Shown one piece after another: positions 18,051 through 26,762 of a DNA stretch of 64,000 nucleotides (position 1 is its first letter; every line of letters starts with the position of its first letter). The notes below the pieces were generated by a model. It had not been told where the DNA came from, did no database searches, and saw nothing but the letters and a program-made list of their open reading frames with translations. Origin of the DNA: Chitinophaga silvisoli. Its GTDB lineage: Bacteria; Bacteroidota; Bacteroidia; Chitinophagales; Chitinophagaceae. Location of the stretch: NCBI RefSeq assembly GCF_003412465.1, contig NZ_QTJV01000007.1:1-64000 (forward strand), read 5' to 3'. A program made the translations under genes and the position numbers.

Positions 18051-18941
18051 ATGAAAAAGCCTGAATCGATAGAAGATTTCTATATTAACAGAGCTATCAA
18101 TAGCCAGCCTTTAGTCTTCAACCTGCTTCGATACGATGATTGTCTTCGTATGGATCCTCAGCCTTACCGGCGCAGGGACTTTTACAAGGTAAGCTTTATG
18201 CGGGGCCGCACCCTGCTGCACTACGGTGATAAATCACTGGAAGTGAATGGCGATGCACTGGCTATCTTCAGTCCGGATGTACCATATACAGTAGATATGC
18301 CCGATGGACCAGCCATCGGGCAATATTTCATTTTCAAAGGTGCCTACCTCGCGGAGTACTTCAGGAGAAATATCAAGGACCTGCCTTTATTTGCACCTGG
18401 TGCTCACCCGGTATATGAACTGGATGCCCCCCAGACCGCGGACATCGCCCGGCTCTTTGAAAGAATGAACAGGGAGTTTACATCAGATTATGAATATAAG
18501 GATGACCTGATCCGTAATTGTATTATTGATATACTCCATTATGCCATGCGCATGGAGCCCGTGGCTAAGCGGCACCTGCAAACGGATGCCAGCGTGCGGA
18601 TCACTGGTGTATTCAATGAATTGCTGGACCGGCAGTTCCCCATAGAGAACCTGAGCCAGCAGTTTGAGCTGAAGTCTCCGGCAGACTTTGCCGCACAGTT
18701 AGGCGTGCATGTGAATTCCCTGAATCGTGCCCTTAGAAACACCACCGGCAAATCTACTTCCAGTCTCATCGCTGAAAGGCTGGTTACAGAGGCCACTATC
18801 CTGTTAAAACACTCCGAGTGGAATGTGGCTGAAATAGGCTACAGCCTGGGATTTGAAGATCCCGCCCACTTTAGTCACTTTATCAAAAAGCACACCGGCC
18901 AGGCACCTTCAAGTTTTAGATCCATCCCCGTGCATGTATAA
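18051..18941 (+). CDS. AraC family transcriptional regulator
   Basis: A 296-aa regulator with an N-terminal AraC-binding cupin-like part (YKVSFMRGRTLLHYGDKSLEV, LAIFSPDVPYTVDM) and a C-terminal double helix-turn-helix (about 200-295: FAAQLGVHVNSLNRALRNTTGKS and NVAEIGYSLGFEDPAHFSHFIKKHTGQAPSSFR). It follows the SDR gene by 35 nt and ends head-on against the DUF6268 gene with no gap (stops at 18941 and 18942). It presumably controls the SDR and perhaps the divergent hydrolase; I found no clear paired half-sites in 17097-17193. Confidence 0.93.
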   Translation: MKKPESIEDFYINRAINSQPLVFNLLRYDDCLRMDPQPYRRRDFYKVSFMRGRTLLHYGDKSLEVNGDALAIFSPDVPYTVDMPDGPAIGQYFIFKGAYLAEYFRRNIKDLPLFAPGAHPVYELDAPQTADIARLFERMNREFTSDYEYKDDLIRNCIIDILHYAMRMEPVAKRHLQTDASVRITGVFNELLDRQFPIENLSQQFELKSPADFAAQLGVHVNSLNRALRNTTGKSTSSLIAERLVTEATILLKHSEWNVAEIGYSLGFEDPAHFSHFIKKHTGQAPSSFRSIPVHV

Positions 18942-19727
18942 TCAATCCCTGTTCACCCGCAGTGAAAGACCAATATTCGCACTGATCCCTTTGGACTCTT
19001 TTTCATAGACAGGTTGGGCTTTTTCGCTTAATGGTATAGTAATAACCGTCCAACCCGTCTTTGCATCATTGTCAAAAAACTGGTACCTGTTTATAAAGTT
19101 CCTGCCAATCCCCGCACTTAGCAAGAGGCGTTTTGTAAATAACCATTCCAGCCTGCATAAGCCTGTCCACTGGTTATTACGCAGGTAAGTATCTGTCATC
19201 CGGTAACTGCTGGCTTCCCCCGTGATTTCCATTCCGGCACTCAGCACTTTATTGAAATGATACATCACTTTGGGTTTGATAGGGAATAAGCCCGAGATCG
19301 TCCATTTCTCAGAAGGCTCGTAGTTGATATCAAAAAACGGAATCAGCTGGTTGCCAAAAAACTGCTTATTATACATCAGGCCTATCCCTGCATTTATCTT
19401 CGAAGAATGTTTGTACAGATAGCGAAACCCTGCCCCATAGCGCCAGCCTTCGTTGTACAATCCGCCCGTACCAATCAGCACAAGCGATTTCTTCTCCGAG
19501 AATTTAATGTTGTAAAACAGTTGCATAGATCCTGATTGCACAGTATGATCCTCCAGGCTCAGGTGCCGGTACATCACATTCCCAAACATATTCTTCAACA
19601 GGGGAAACCGTGCATTGGCATTGAAAGTTTGTGCACTATAATCCCCGCCATCATAAGTATAACCAATGCCCTGGGCATATAAACAATGGCCGGAGAGCAG
19701 TGCAAATGCCATGATAAAATACTTCAT
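18942..19727 (-). CDS. Outer-membrane beta-barrel protein, DUF6268-like
   Basis: A 261-aa predicted outer-membrane protein with signal peptide MKYFIMAFALLSGHCLYA followed by QGIGY, then alternating amphipathic strands with aromatic girdle residues (GAGFRYLYKHSSKINAGIGLMYN) to the C terminus ISANIGLSLRVNRD. The layout fits the DUF6268 group; I am moderately sure. Its start overlaps the ABC ATPase stop by 4 bp (ATGA), so it is the last gene of the LytTR-controlled exporter operon. A barrel of its own next to a TolC suggests an accessory envelope function. Confidence 0.75.
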   Translation of the reverse strand: MKYFIMAFALLSGHCLYAQGIGYTYDGGDYSAQTFNANARFPLLKNMFGNVMYRHLSLEDHTVQSGSMQLFYNIKFSEKKSLVLIGTGGLYNEGWRYGAGFRYLYKHSSKINAGIGLMYNKQFFGNQLIPFFDINYEPSEKWTISGLFPIKPKVMYHFNKVLSAGMEITGEASSYRMTDTYLRNNQWTGLCRLEWLFTKRLLLSAGIGRNFINRYQFFDNDAKTGWTVITIPLSEKAQPVYEKESKGISANIGLSLRVNRD

Positions 19728-20422
19728 AACTCATGTGGTTTACGATCGTGACTGATAATAATCCCGTCTTTCATTTCTATAATACGATCACTCTTTGCCG
19801 CAAAGTCATTGTCGTGGGTCACAGTAATAATCGTCTTATTATGCTCAGCCGCCAGTTGTTTGAAAATGTCGAACACCACTTCTGTATTCTTGCTATCCAG
19901 GTTACCGGTTGGCTCATCGCCCATAATGATCGCAGGTTCATTGATCAGTGCACGGGCAATGGCTACGCGCTGCTGCTGCCCTCCTGAAATGCGGGATGCT
20001 GTTTTAAGTGCCTGATCCTCCAGGCCCAGTGTTTTCAACTTTTCATAGGCATTATGTTCGATCTCGGCAGCAGAGAGCTTTTTTAGTCTCAATGCAGGAA
20101 TCATCACATTTTGCAAACAGGTAAAATCCGGCAGCAGGTAGTGAAACTGGAATACAAATCCCAGGTGTTCATTCCTGAAAGCAGCGAGTTTATTGACGGA
20201 ACGCCCCGTAATCTGCTGATCGTTCAGAATGAGATTACCCGTATAATCCGTATCCATGGTAGACAGGATGTACAGCATGGTAGATTTACCGGAACCTGAC
20301 TTCCCGACCACGGATACAAATTCTCCTGTCTGTACTTCAAAACTCACATCTGACAGTACCTTGAATTTCTCTGGTGTATAAAAGTATTTGCTGATCTTCT
20401 CAGCTTTTAATGCAATACTCAT
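19724..20422 (-). CDS. ABC transporter ATP-binding protein (MacB/LolD type)
   Basis: A 232-aa ATPase: Walker A GKSGSGKST, Q-loop FQFHYLLPDFT, signature ISGGQQQRVAIARAL, Walker B IIMGDEPTGNLD, and H-loop ITVTHD. This is the LolD/MacB/FtsE-like branch that works with FtsX-fold permeases as a mechanotransmitter and not as a classic importer. The permease gene ends 10 nt upstream and the adaptor and TolC genes precede it, which together define a tripartite efflux or secretion pump. Confidence 0.96.
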   Translation of the reverse strand: MSIALKAEKISKYFYTPEKFKVLSDVSFEVQTGEFVSVVGKSGSGKSTMLYILSTMDTDYTGNLILNDQQITGRSVNKLAAFRNEHLGFVFQFHYLLPDFTCLQNVMIPALRLKKLSAAEIEHNAYEKLKTLGLEDQALKTASRISGGQQQRVAIARALINEPAIIMGDEPTGNLDSKNTEVVFDIFKQLAAEHNKTIITVTHDNDFAAKSDRIIEMKDGIIISHDRKPHEL

Positions 20423-20432
20423 CTCAATAATT

Positions 20433-21677
20433 TTATCCTCTGATGATGGATACAGGGTCTACTTTCGATGCCTTGCTGGCAGGAATATAGCCGGCGAAAA
20501 AGGAGGTAAGCAGACCGAAAATCGCTCCCTGTATATAATGTTTCGAAAGGAAGGTCATGGGCAGATAGGTCACATTCCCAAGGCCCAGGTACAGTTTGGA
20601 AAGCAGGTAAGAAGTGAACCAGCCTACAACCAGGCCCATTGCTGAACCTACCAGGCCAATCAACAATGCCTGTTGGATAAAGATGCTCACTACATCACTC
20701 CCCTGGAAACCTGTGGCCTTTAGAATGGCGATCTCCTTGATCTTTTCATAGATCACCATATTCAGGATATTGTAGATCCCAAATCCCGCCACCAGCAGAA
20801 TGGTGAAGATGACGGCGTTGGCAATGATGTCCCTGATTTTCTTCCCGGCAAGTGATTGCTCATTACTTTGTTGCCAGGATTCAGATGTATAGCCGGTTTG
20901 CTGCGCCATGCTGTTGCCGGTCTCAGTGGCCAGTGAATAGTTTTTTACATTCACATAAATGTCGGTGATGTAAGCCCTGTCTTTTTGCAGCAGTTGCTGT
21001 ACCACCGGCAGACTCACATAAGTCTTCGTTTCATCTACATTCTTAATAGTGGTTTTGAAGATACCCGATACCTGCAGTGTTTTTGTCAAACCGGTGCTGG
21101 TGGTAATCCTGACATAGTCACCCATTTTCAGGTTGAGCTTTTGCGCAAGGCCTATACCAATGAGGATGTTATTGGGATTGTCGGCCACAGACTGGGTCTT
21201 ACCCGCAATCATGTTGGAACTGATGTCAAACATTTTATCCTGCTCTGCAATGTTGACACCGAAGATGGTCCCGTTTTCCTGCACATTCCCTTTGCTGTAA
21301 ATGATGTTTGCAGTAACCTGTGTGCTGAGGGCGATGACTTCTTTTCTTTTACGAAGTACTGCGGCCACGGCATCAGGGTTGAAGATCCGGTTATCCTGCG
21401 GCACCAGCTGCGGGTTGGAAATCAGGTTGATGGTCCTGTCGCCCAGGTAACGGTTCAGCATATCCGTATTACTGATTTTGTTATCATTGTACAAGCGGAT
21501 ATGCGGCGTGGCACTCAACATTGTTTTTTCCGAATATTCATTCGTACCTGTGATCAGCGAGTTCATAAAAATGAACATACCAATTCCGAAGGTGACTCCC
21601 AAAGCAGCGACCAGCGTTGATTTGACCTTGCTTACCATATAGGTGTAAGCTATCCTGGTGTTAATGCCCGCTTTCAT
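20433..21677 (-). CDS. ABC transporter permease with FtsX/MacB fold
   Basis: A 414-aa inner-membrane permease. One N-terminal transmembrane helix (VAALGVTFGIGMFIFMNSL), a large periplasmic MacB_PCD domain (about 40-280) and three C-terminal helices (AVIFTILLVAGFGIYNILNMVI, ALLIGLVGSAMGLVVGWFTSYL, GAIFGLLTSFFAGYIPA) give the standard four-helix FtsX layout. The conserved EIAILKATGFQGSDV coupling segment that contacts the ATPase is present. It is 1 nt from the adaptor gene, so the partners are translationally linked. Confidence 0.95.
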   Translation of the reverse strand: MKAGINTRIAYTYMVSKVKSTLVAALGVTFGIGMFIFMNSLITGTNEYSEKTMLSATPHIRLYNDNKISNTDMLNRYLGDRTINLISNPQLVPQDNRIFNPDAVAAVLRKRKEVIALSTQVTANIIYSKGNVQENGTIFGVNIAEQDKMFDISSNMIAGKTQSVADNPNNILIGIGLAQKLNLKMGDYVRITTSTGLTKTLQVSGIFKTTIKNVDETKTYVSLPVVQQLLQKDRAYITDIYVNVKNYSLATETGNSMAQQTGYTSESWQQSNEQSLAGKKIRDIIANAVIFTILLVAGFGIYNILNMVIYEKIKEIAILKATGFQGSDVVSIFIQQALLIGLVGSAMGLVVGWFTSYLLSKLYLGLGNVTYLPMTFLSKHYIQGAIFGLLTSFFAGYIPASKASKVDPVSIIRG

Positions 21678-21678
21678 A

Positions 21679-22779
21679 TTAATAGGCTTTTATGAGTTTG
21701 TCATCAGCATGGATCCCTCCCAATATTTCAACATAGTCTTTCGCCACAATGCCTGTCTTTAACTGGATAGTATCTGTTTGCCTGCCATGCTTAACGAGGG
21801 CTTTGCCATCAGGACTTACACAGGCTGCAGGTACCAGCATCGCCCTTTCCTTGTGGGAAACGATGATATTTGACTGTAATAAGGTACCATTCATCAATCC
21901 CGCCGGTATAGTATCAAAAGTGGCTTCTACGGTATAGGCCTGCGACTGCTCATCGAAGCTGGGATAGATCTTGCTGACATGACCGGTGTAGGTCCTGCCT
22001 TTTTCAGTATTCAGTTCTGTCAATACCGTCTGCCCCGTTTTGATTTTGGCTATGCTGCCTTCATCAACAGAGAGGGAAATAAGCATACCACCTGCATGCC
22101 CTAAAGTAGCCAGTGCATCGCCTTTACGTACCAGGTCTCCTTTCCGTTTGAGCAGGGTATATACCGTATAAGCCCCCGGAGATTTAATGTCGTAATAGGC
22201 GTTGTTGGCGATGGCGGTTTCCTGGTCTTTTCGGGAATTGATCAGGGTCTGCTGCAGGGATAGCCTGGTAGCTGCAATGTTTTGCCTGATCTGCTCTACA
22301 TTGTTTAAGGATGATTGATACGCCAGTTCTGCATTGTCAAAATCAACCTTTGCCACACTGCGGGTGGCATACAACCTGGCATTGCGATCTCTTACTGACA
22401 GGTCGTTGGCTAATTTTTCAGTGGCGGTATGCAGTTGTTGATTCAGTTGCTCCAATACGGCAGAGTTGTCTGATGCATTCTGACGGGCGATAGCCAGGTT
22501 CGCCGTAGCTGATTTTTGTGCAATGGCAGCGGTTGTATTATCCTGTTTGAAAATAACCTGTCCAATGGACACGGTATCACCTTCAGATACCGGTACTTCA
22601 GTGATATAACCATCGTTCAGGGCTGTGAGCGTAAATTGGCCGCCTGCTTCAATATGGCCGGGTGCAAATACAGCTTCGGTAATGGGTGCATAGACAGGGG
22701 TGGCAGTGCCATTATGTTTTGATTTGCAGGAGGAGAAAAGTGCGCTGCCCGCGAGTAATATAATGAATGATCGTTTCAT
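21679..22779 (-). CDS. HlyD/AcrA-type periplasmic adaptor lipoprotein
   Basis: A 366-aa membrane fusion protein. The N terminus MKRSFIILLAGSALFSSC has a lipobox (LFSSC), so it is probably a lipoprotein. A barrel-sandwich hybrid is split around a long coiled-coil hairpin (about 85-180: SATANLAIARQNASD ... NNVEQIRQNIAATRLSLQQ), followed by beta-barrel and C-terminal domains (GQTVLTELNTEKGRTYTGHVSKIYPS). It would link the FtsX-type permease to the TolC protein encoded just upstream (2-nt gap). Confidence 0.94.
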   Translation of the reverse strand: MKRSFIILLAGSALFSSCKSKHNGTATPVYAPITEAVFAPGHIEAGGQFTLTALNDGYITEVPVSEGDTVSIGQVIFKQDNTTAAIAQKSATANLAIARQNASDNSAVLEQLNQQLHTATEKLANDLSVRDRNARLYATRSVAKVDFDNAELAYQSSLNNVEQIRQNIAATRLSLQQTLINSRKDQETAIANNAYYDIKSPGAYTVYTLLKRKGDLVRKGDALATLGHAGGMLISLSVDEGSIAKIKTGQTVLTELNTEKGRTYTGHVSKIYPSFDEQSQAYTVEATFDTIPAGLMNGTLLQSNIIVSHKERAMLVPAACVSPDGKALVKHGRQTDTIQLKTGIVAKDYVEILGGIHADDKLIKAY

Positions 22780-22781
22780 GA

Positions 22782-24083
22782 TTAATAGATGTTTATAGTC
22801 CTGATTTGAAGGCGATAAGATTGAATAAAATAATCGCTCATACTCTGCAGGTATTCCTGCTGATTAGTGATCATATCTGAATAGTATTTCAACCTGTCGT
22901 CAATAGAGATTGAACCTTCATTTAGCAAGCGGCTGGCATGTGTATCATTGCTGCTGTACATAGCCAGGATTTCCTTTGCTTTCTCCAGATCTTTGAAGGC
23001 CGTATTGTAGGAGATCAGGATATTCTGATTGGTCAGTTGAGACTGCAGACCCATAGATTGATATTGCTGTTGTTTTAGCTCCATCTCTACCTTTGCTTTC
23101 TGCACGTTGTAATGACGACTGTTACCCGAAAAGATTGGTACGGACAGGCGCAGTCCCCAGTACTGGCTTGGCAGGTCATTACTATTGCTGAAAGACATGA
23201 AATGATCTGTCGAGATCATCCTGTTGTATTGGTACACGGCGGAGAGAGTAGGTGCATAGGCCGCTTTGGAAGACTGCCATTGTGCTTTTGATTTCAGCAG
23301 CTCTTCGTAGGCAATAGTCACATCCGGATCGGTAGCAAAGGGCTGGGGGAAGTAAGGACTTACCGCCTGCTCCCTGAGTACAATGCTGTCTCCGGTATTC
23401 AATAACTGTTGCAGGTTATTGCGCTGGAGCAGTTTGTTTTGCGTCGCTGTTGCGAGACTCTTAGCCGCCTTTTCCTTGTTGATAGCGGCATTGTTCATCG
23501 TCACTTCACTCACAAAGCCATCATTGTATTTACGCTGCACGGAGGCGAATACGGTATCCATGGTCACTGAATTGGAGCGGGACAATCTTTCCGCCTCATC
23601 CGCCAGCAGGTAAGAATAATAGCTGTTTGCCAGTTGCTCGTACAGGTCACGCCTTGTTTTCTGTATGTTAAGGGCAGCTATTTCCTTATCCAGTCTGGCG
23701 GTTTTGATGGCAAACCAGTTCTGTGTATTGATCAGGTCCAGTTGTACATTGGCAGCGGCATTGTAGTTATAACGCTTTCCAAAAGTAGCCTCGTAAAAAG
23801 TGCCTTCTGCTGCGGTCTGGTCAAACAGGTGCGCTGGTATTAAGGTCGATTGTAGCTTGATATTGTCTGTATAGTTGCCATTAGCGCTAAGGCTGGGTAA
23901 TAAGGCACCTTTGGCTTGTCTGACACTAAGCGCAGCTTCTTTTTCGCTGGCAATGGCTGCCGTGATCTGTATATTATGCGCATCGGCGTATTTCCAGATG
24001 TCCTGGACGGACGAGAAGCTGAGCTGTGCAGACACCGGTAGTACACTGAGGCAGCATAGGATACCGGTGAGATACTTTTTCAT
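22782..24083 (-). CDS. TolC family outer-membrane efflux protein
   Basis: A 433-aa TolC-like protein with signal peptide MKKYLTGILCCLSVLPVSA. The two-fold repeat of long amphipathic helices with short strands is clear (VQDIWKYADAHNIQITAAIASEKEAALSVRQAKGA and LLKSKAQWQSSKAAYAPTLS are its two equivalent helical starts). Length is typical. It is 10 nt downstream of the DUF2147-like gene and 2 nt upstream of the adaptor gene, and forms the outer-membrane duct of this exporter. Confidence 0.95.
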   Translation of the reverse strand: MKKYLTGILCCLSVLPVSAQLSFSSVQDIWKYADAHNIQITAAIASEKEAALSVRQAKGALLPSLSANGNYTDNIKLQSTLIPAHLFDQTAAEGTFYEATFGKRYNYNAAANVQLDLINTQNWFAIKTARLDKEIAALNIQKTRRDLYEQLANSYYSYLLADEAERLSRSNSVTMDTVFASVQRKYNDGFVSEVTMNNAAINKEKAAKSLATATQNKLLQRNNLQQLLNTGDSIVLREQAVSPYFPQPFATDPDVTIAYEELLKSKAQWQSSKAAYAPTLSAVYQYNRMISTDHFMSFSNSNDLPSQYWGLRLSVPIFSGNSRHYNVQKAKVEMELKQQQYQSMGLQSQLTNQNILISYNTAFKDLEKAKEILAMYSSNDTHASRLLNEGSISIDDRLKYYSDMITNQQEYLQSMSDYFIQSYRLQIRTINIY

Positions 24084-24093
24084 ATGCAGGTCC

Positions 24094-24414
24094 TTATTTA
24101 ATTCTTGTCCATACTTTGGTCTGGCTCATAAAGCCTGCTTTGACCGTGATTTCCATGGTATCGTCTCCTTTGAGCTTAATTGTGCAGGGGAAGGTCTGGT
24201 TCCGTTTGGGGAGAAATACTTTGCCGGTGTAGGAGCCATTGTTATAAACAAGGTGTTGCAGGATTTCTTTCCCTTCGGAGGTGCCGGTGTAACCATCCCC
24301 GTTTTTGACTAAAGTCAGTTCTTTTGATTTGTCAGCATTGGTCCATTTGCCAAGGATGCTGTCGGGGGAGAAGGAGGAACTGATGAGTAATAAAAGTAAA
24401 GCCAGTGTTTTCAT
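24094..24414 (-). CDS. Small secreted DUF2147-like protein
   Basis: A 106-aa exported protein with signal peptide MKTLALLLLLISSSFS. The mature part matches the DUF2147 pattern: ILGKWTNADKSKELTLVKNGDGYTG, then PKRNQTFPCTIKLKGDDTMEI and a final TKVWTRIK. The start at 24414 gives the signal peptide; the upstream ATG at 24441 adds nine charged or polar residues. It is the first gene of the exporter operon, 69 nt downstream of a LytTR-type double box. DUF2147 members form small lipocalin-like barrels of unknown role. Confidence 0.82.
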   Translation of the reverse strand: MKTLALLLLLISSSFSPDSILGKWTNADKSKELTLVKNGDGYTGTSEGKEILQHLVYNNGSYTGKVFLPKRNQTFPCTIKLKGDDTMEITVKAGFMSQTKVWTRIK

Positions 24415-24482
24415 TTTGCTTTGTTTGATTTGATAATGCAAAACTGGCTAAATATGTCGGGAGGGGTGGGGCTTAAGTGGGT

Positions 24483-24512
24483 GAGGCGGGCAGATAAGGG
24501 GATGAAGCGGGC
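24483..24512 (-). promoter_or_regulatory. LytTR-type paired box upstream of exporter operon
   Basis: On the gene strand GCCCGCTTC (24512-24504) and GCCCGCCTC (24491-24483) are separated by exactly 12 bp. LytTR regulators (AgrA, AlgR, VirR) bind pairs of 9-bp direct repeats 12-13 bp apart. The site lies between the response-regulator stop and the DUF2147 start and matches the pair in front of the histidine kinase gene. Confidence 0.65.
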
Positions 24513-24517
24513 GCTCC

Positions 24518-25276
24518 CTAACTCTCCAGCCATTGCAGGAATTCCCCTGATTTCGCTTTGCTGACCACTATTTGTTCTTCAGTAGGTACAAGTAGCTTCA
24601 CAACTAATTTCCTGGCAAAATACCGCTCTGCATTCGCAATAGCCGCCTTATTAATCAGGTACTGCCTGTTCGCCCTGTAAAAAAGGGCAGGGTCCAATAG
24701 CCGCTCTGTCTCATCCATCGTCGCAGTGATAAAGTACTTCTTATTTTGCAGGGTGGTAATCTGCAGGATCGTATTATCCAGGTAGATACAGGCAATATCT
24801 TTTACCTGTACAGGAATGATTTTCTCTTTTTCATTGACCAGCAGCGCTGTTTTGTGCACAGGTTTAATCACCTGCAGGAGGGCATGTAAATTATTGGGCA
24901 AAGGCTCATTGGCAAACGAAGCCTTCATACTATGGTATTTCTCCAGTGCCTTTTCCAGTTTCTCAATCGTAACAGGCTTGAGTAAATAGCTGACAGCATT
25001 TGTGTCAAAAGCATTCATCAGGTATTCATCAAATGCTGTACAGAAGATCACTGCACTGGTAATCTGCACCTGGTTATAAATTTCAAAACTTAACCCGTCC
25101 GCCAGCTGAATATCTGAAAGAATCAGGTCCGGCTGGGTATTATGGGCAAACCAGTCTTTCGCCTGTTCTACAGATTCCAGTATGCCTGCTACCTGGATGG
25201 TATCATCTATCTGCTGAATCATACTTTTCAGCTCTTTTGCCGCTCTCGGCTCATCTTCTATAATCAGTACATTCAT
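24518..25276 (-). CDS. LytTR-family response regulator
   Basis: A 252-aa regulator with a receiver domain (1-120; acidic pocket ED at 7-8, phosphoacceptor Asp55 in ILSDIQ, Lys in YLLKPVTIEKLEKALE) and a C-terminal LytTR DNA-binding domain (about 145-250: IPVQVKDIACIYLDNTILQITTLQNKKYFI, RANRQYLINKAAI). It overlaps the kinase gene by 4 bp (ATGA). LytTR proteins bind paired 9-bp direct repeats, and such pairs are present in front of both the kinase and the exporter operon. Confidence 0.96.
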   Translation of the reverse strand: MNVLIIEDEPRAAKELKSMIQQIDDTIQVAGILESVEQAKDWFAHNTQPDLILSDIQLADGLSFEIYNQVQITSAVIFCTAFDEYLMNAFDTNAVSYLLKPVTIEKLEKALEKYHSMKASFANEPLPNNLHALLQVIKPVHKTALLVNEKEKIIPVQVKDIACIYLDNTILQITTLQNKKYFITATMDETERLLDPALFYRANRQYLINKAAIANAERYFARKLVVKLLVPTEEQIVVSKAKSGEFLQWLES

Positions 25277-26274
25277 GCTCCTAAAGGTAATTTTACGATG
25301 AAATGTGTGCTGGTTTTTTCTATTACGATTTCTTTATTAAAGATCAGCTGATAGCGTAGACGGATGTTATGCAGACCTGTACCGGTAGAATAGCTCACGC
25401 TGTTTTTGGCCTGCAGGTTATTAATCACTACCAGGTAATCTCCTTCCCTGAATAATTGAATGGAAAGCGGCTTATAACTTGTCGCCATGTTATGTTTGAC
25501 AGCATTCTCAATCAGCAGTTGCAGGGTGAGGGCAGGAATGTGCAATGATTGGTCGGCTTCCGCAATATTTATGTCAATATTGATGGCATCTTCAAACCTG
25601 CTTTTCAGGATGTAAACATAGGAATGAATAAAATGCAGCTCCTGTGTAAGGGTCACCGTATCTTTCTGCTTGTGTTGCAATACATGCCTGTAAATGTTGG
25701 AAAGCTCGTTCACAAAGTCCTTCACATGTTTTTCGGAAGTGAGGGTAGATAGCGTATTGAGGGTGTTAAACAGGAAGTGCGGGCTTAACTGTTCTTTCAG
25801 TGAATTCAGGCTTACTTCCAGTTGTGCCTGTTTCAGTCTTTCTATTTCTAACTGGCTTTCCTGTTTTTGAAATACCACCATCTTATGATGTTGTATGAAA
25901 TAGAAAAGGCCACTGGTAACCAGGCCTCTGAGGAACAGCATATACTGTTTCCGGGCTATAGGAATTTCCAGGAAGCCTTCGGAAACATCGTATAATAATG
26001 ACATCAGGTAATTGTAAGGAAAAATAAGCAAGGCGACCAGCACAATATATGACAGTGCTATTATGATCTTATCTTCCCTTTTCCGGTGGAAGGTTTCCGT
26101 GATAAACCAGTTGTGCAGGAACCAGCAGATCAGGCCAAAGAGGAATGAATGCAGGAAGAAATGAATGATCGCCCACCAGGAGAATGGCTCCATGCGGAGC
26201 ATCCTTGGGAAGCTTGCTAATATAGCGATGCATGCTGAGATGAGCATGCCGAAGTATCCGTCATGTTTTTTCAC
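25273..26274 (-). CDS. LytS/YpdA-type sensor histidine kinase
   Basis: A 333-aa kinase with four N-terminal transmembrane helices (about 5-130), a short linker coiled coil (QKQESQLEIERLKQAQLEV) and a His_kinase domain: the phosphorylated His in LSPHFLFNTLNTLS, then an HATPase_c with N-box LIENAVKHN and G-box GTGLHNIRLRYQ. There is no extracellular sensor domain of any size, so the stimulus is probably sensed within or at the membrane, perhaps via exporter substrate. It is the first gene of the two-component unit. Confidence 0.95.
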   Translation of the reverse strand: MKKHDGYFGMLISACIAILASFPRMLRMEPFSWWAIIHFFLHSFLFGLICWFLHNWFITETFHRKREDKIIIALSYIVLVALLIFPYNYLMSLLYDVSEGFLEIPIARKQYMLFLRGLVTSGLFYFIQHHKMVVFQKQESQLEIERLKQAQLEVSLNSLKEQLSPHFLFNTLNTLSTLTSEKHVKDFVNELSNIYRHVLQHKQKDTVTLTQELHFIHSYVYILKSRFEDAINIDINIAEADQSLHIPALTLQLLIENAVKHNMATSYKPLSIQLFREGDYLVVINNLQAKNSVSYSTGTGLHNIRLRYQLIFNKEIVIEKTSTHFIVKLPLGA

Positions 26275-26321
26275 GGTTTAAAGATACAATAGTATAGCTG
26301 TGCCAGGGCATAATTCAGGGG

Positions 26322-26351
26322 GAAAACGGCAATTTGATGCCTGAAACGGGC
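26322..26351 (-). promoter_or_regulatory. LytTR-type paired box upstream of kinase gene
   Basis: On the gene strand GCCCGTTTC (26351-26343) and GCCGTTTTC (26330-26322) are spaced by 12 bp, 48 nt before the kinase start. This is the same architecture and almost the same 9-mer as the box at 24483-24512, and suggests autoregulation. Confidence 0.6.
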
Positions 26352-26432
26352 AGATAAATCTCCTGGTGTACAGACCTCTTCAAATTAAATCTTCCCAAAT
26401 TATGCCCCTCCTCAATTACACCCATTTCCACG

Positions 26433-26762
26433 CTACTGCCTTGCCCGCTTATTCAGTACCTTCCCAAACCCTACCATCTTCGCCTTCCAGAACTCTTCAT
26501 AATACGCCATCCATTCACTGATCTCCTTAAACCCATCCTGATTCAGCTCACAGTACCTTTCCCTGCCCACCTCCGTAATCATAATCAACCCCGCCTCATA
26601 CAAAATCTTCACATGCTTGCTCACTGCCGGCCTGCTAATCTCAAAATTCTCTGCCAGTGCATTCATAGATAATTTCTCTTTTGACAACAAAAACAGAATC
26701 TCCCTTCTGCCCGGATCGGCAATCGCCTGGAATGGATCAGGTTGTAGCATTTGCTTTTTCAT
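26433..26762 (-). CDS. ArsR family winged-helix repressor
   Basis: A 109-aa ArsR/SmtB-type regulator: DPGRREILFLLSKEKLSMNALAENFEISRPAVSKHVKILYEAGLI is a complete winged-helix core. The Cys or His metal sites of metal-sensing members are absent apart from one Cys in ERYCELNQDG, so it is more likely one of the ArsR regulators that pair with SRPBCC/AHSA1 proteins. It overlaps the end of the SRPBCC gene by 26 nt and is its downstream partner. Two palindromic sites in front of the SRPBCC gene are its probable operators. Confidence 0.93.
   Translation of the reverse strand: MKKQMLQPDPFQAIADPGRREILFLLSKEKLSMNALAENFEISRPAVSKHVKILYEAGLIMITEVGRERYCELNQDGFKEISEWMAYYEEFWKAKMVGFGKVLNKRARQ

Noticed and set aside
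26279..26286. TATCTTTA as -7 box for the histidine kinase gene
   Set aside because: It would place transcription start inside the coding region and ends in A rather than G.
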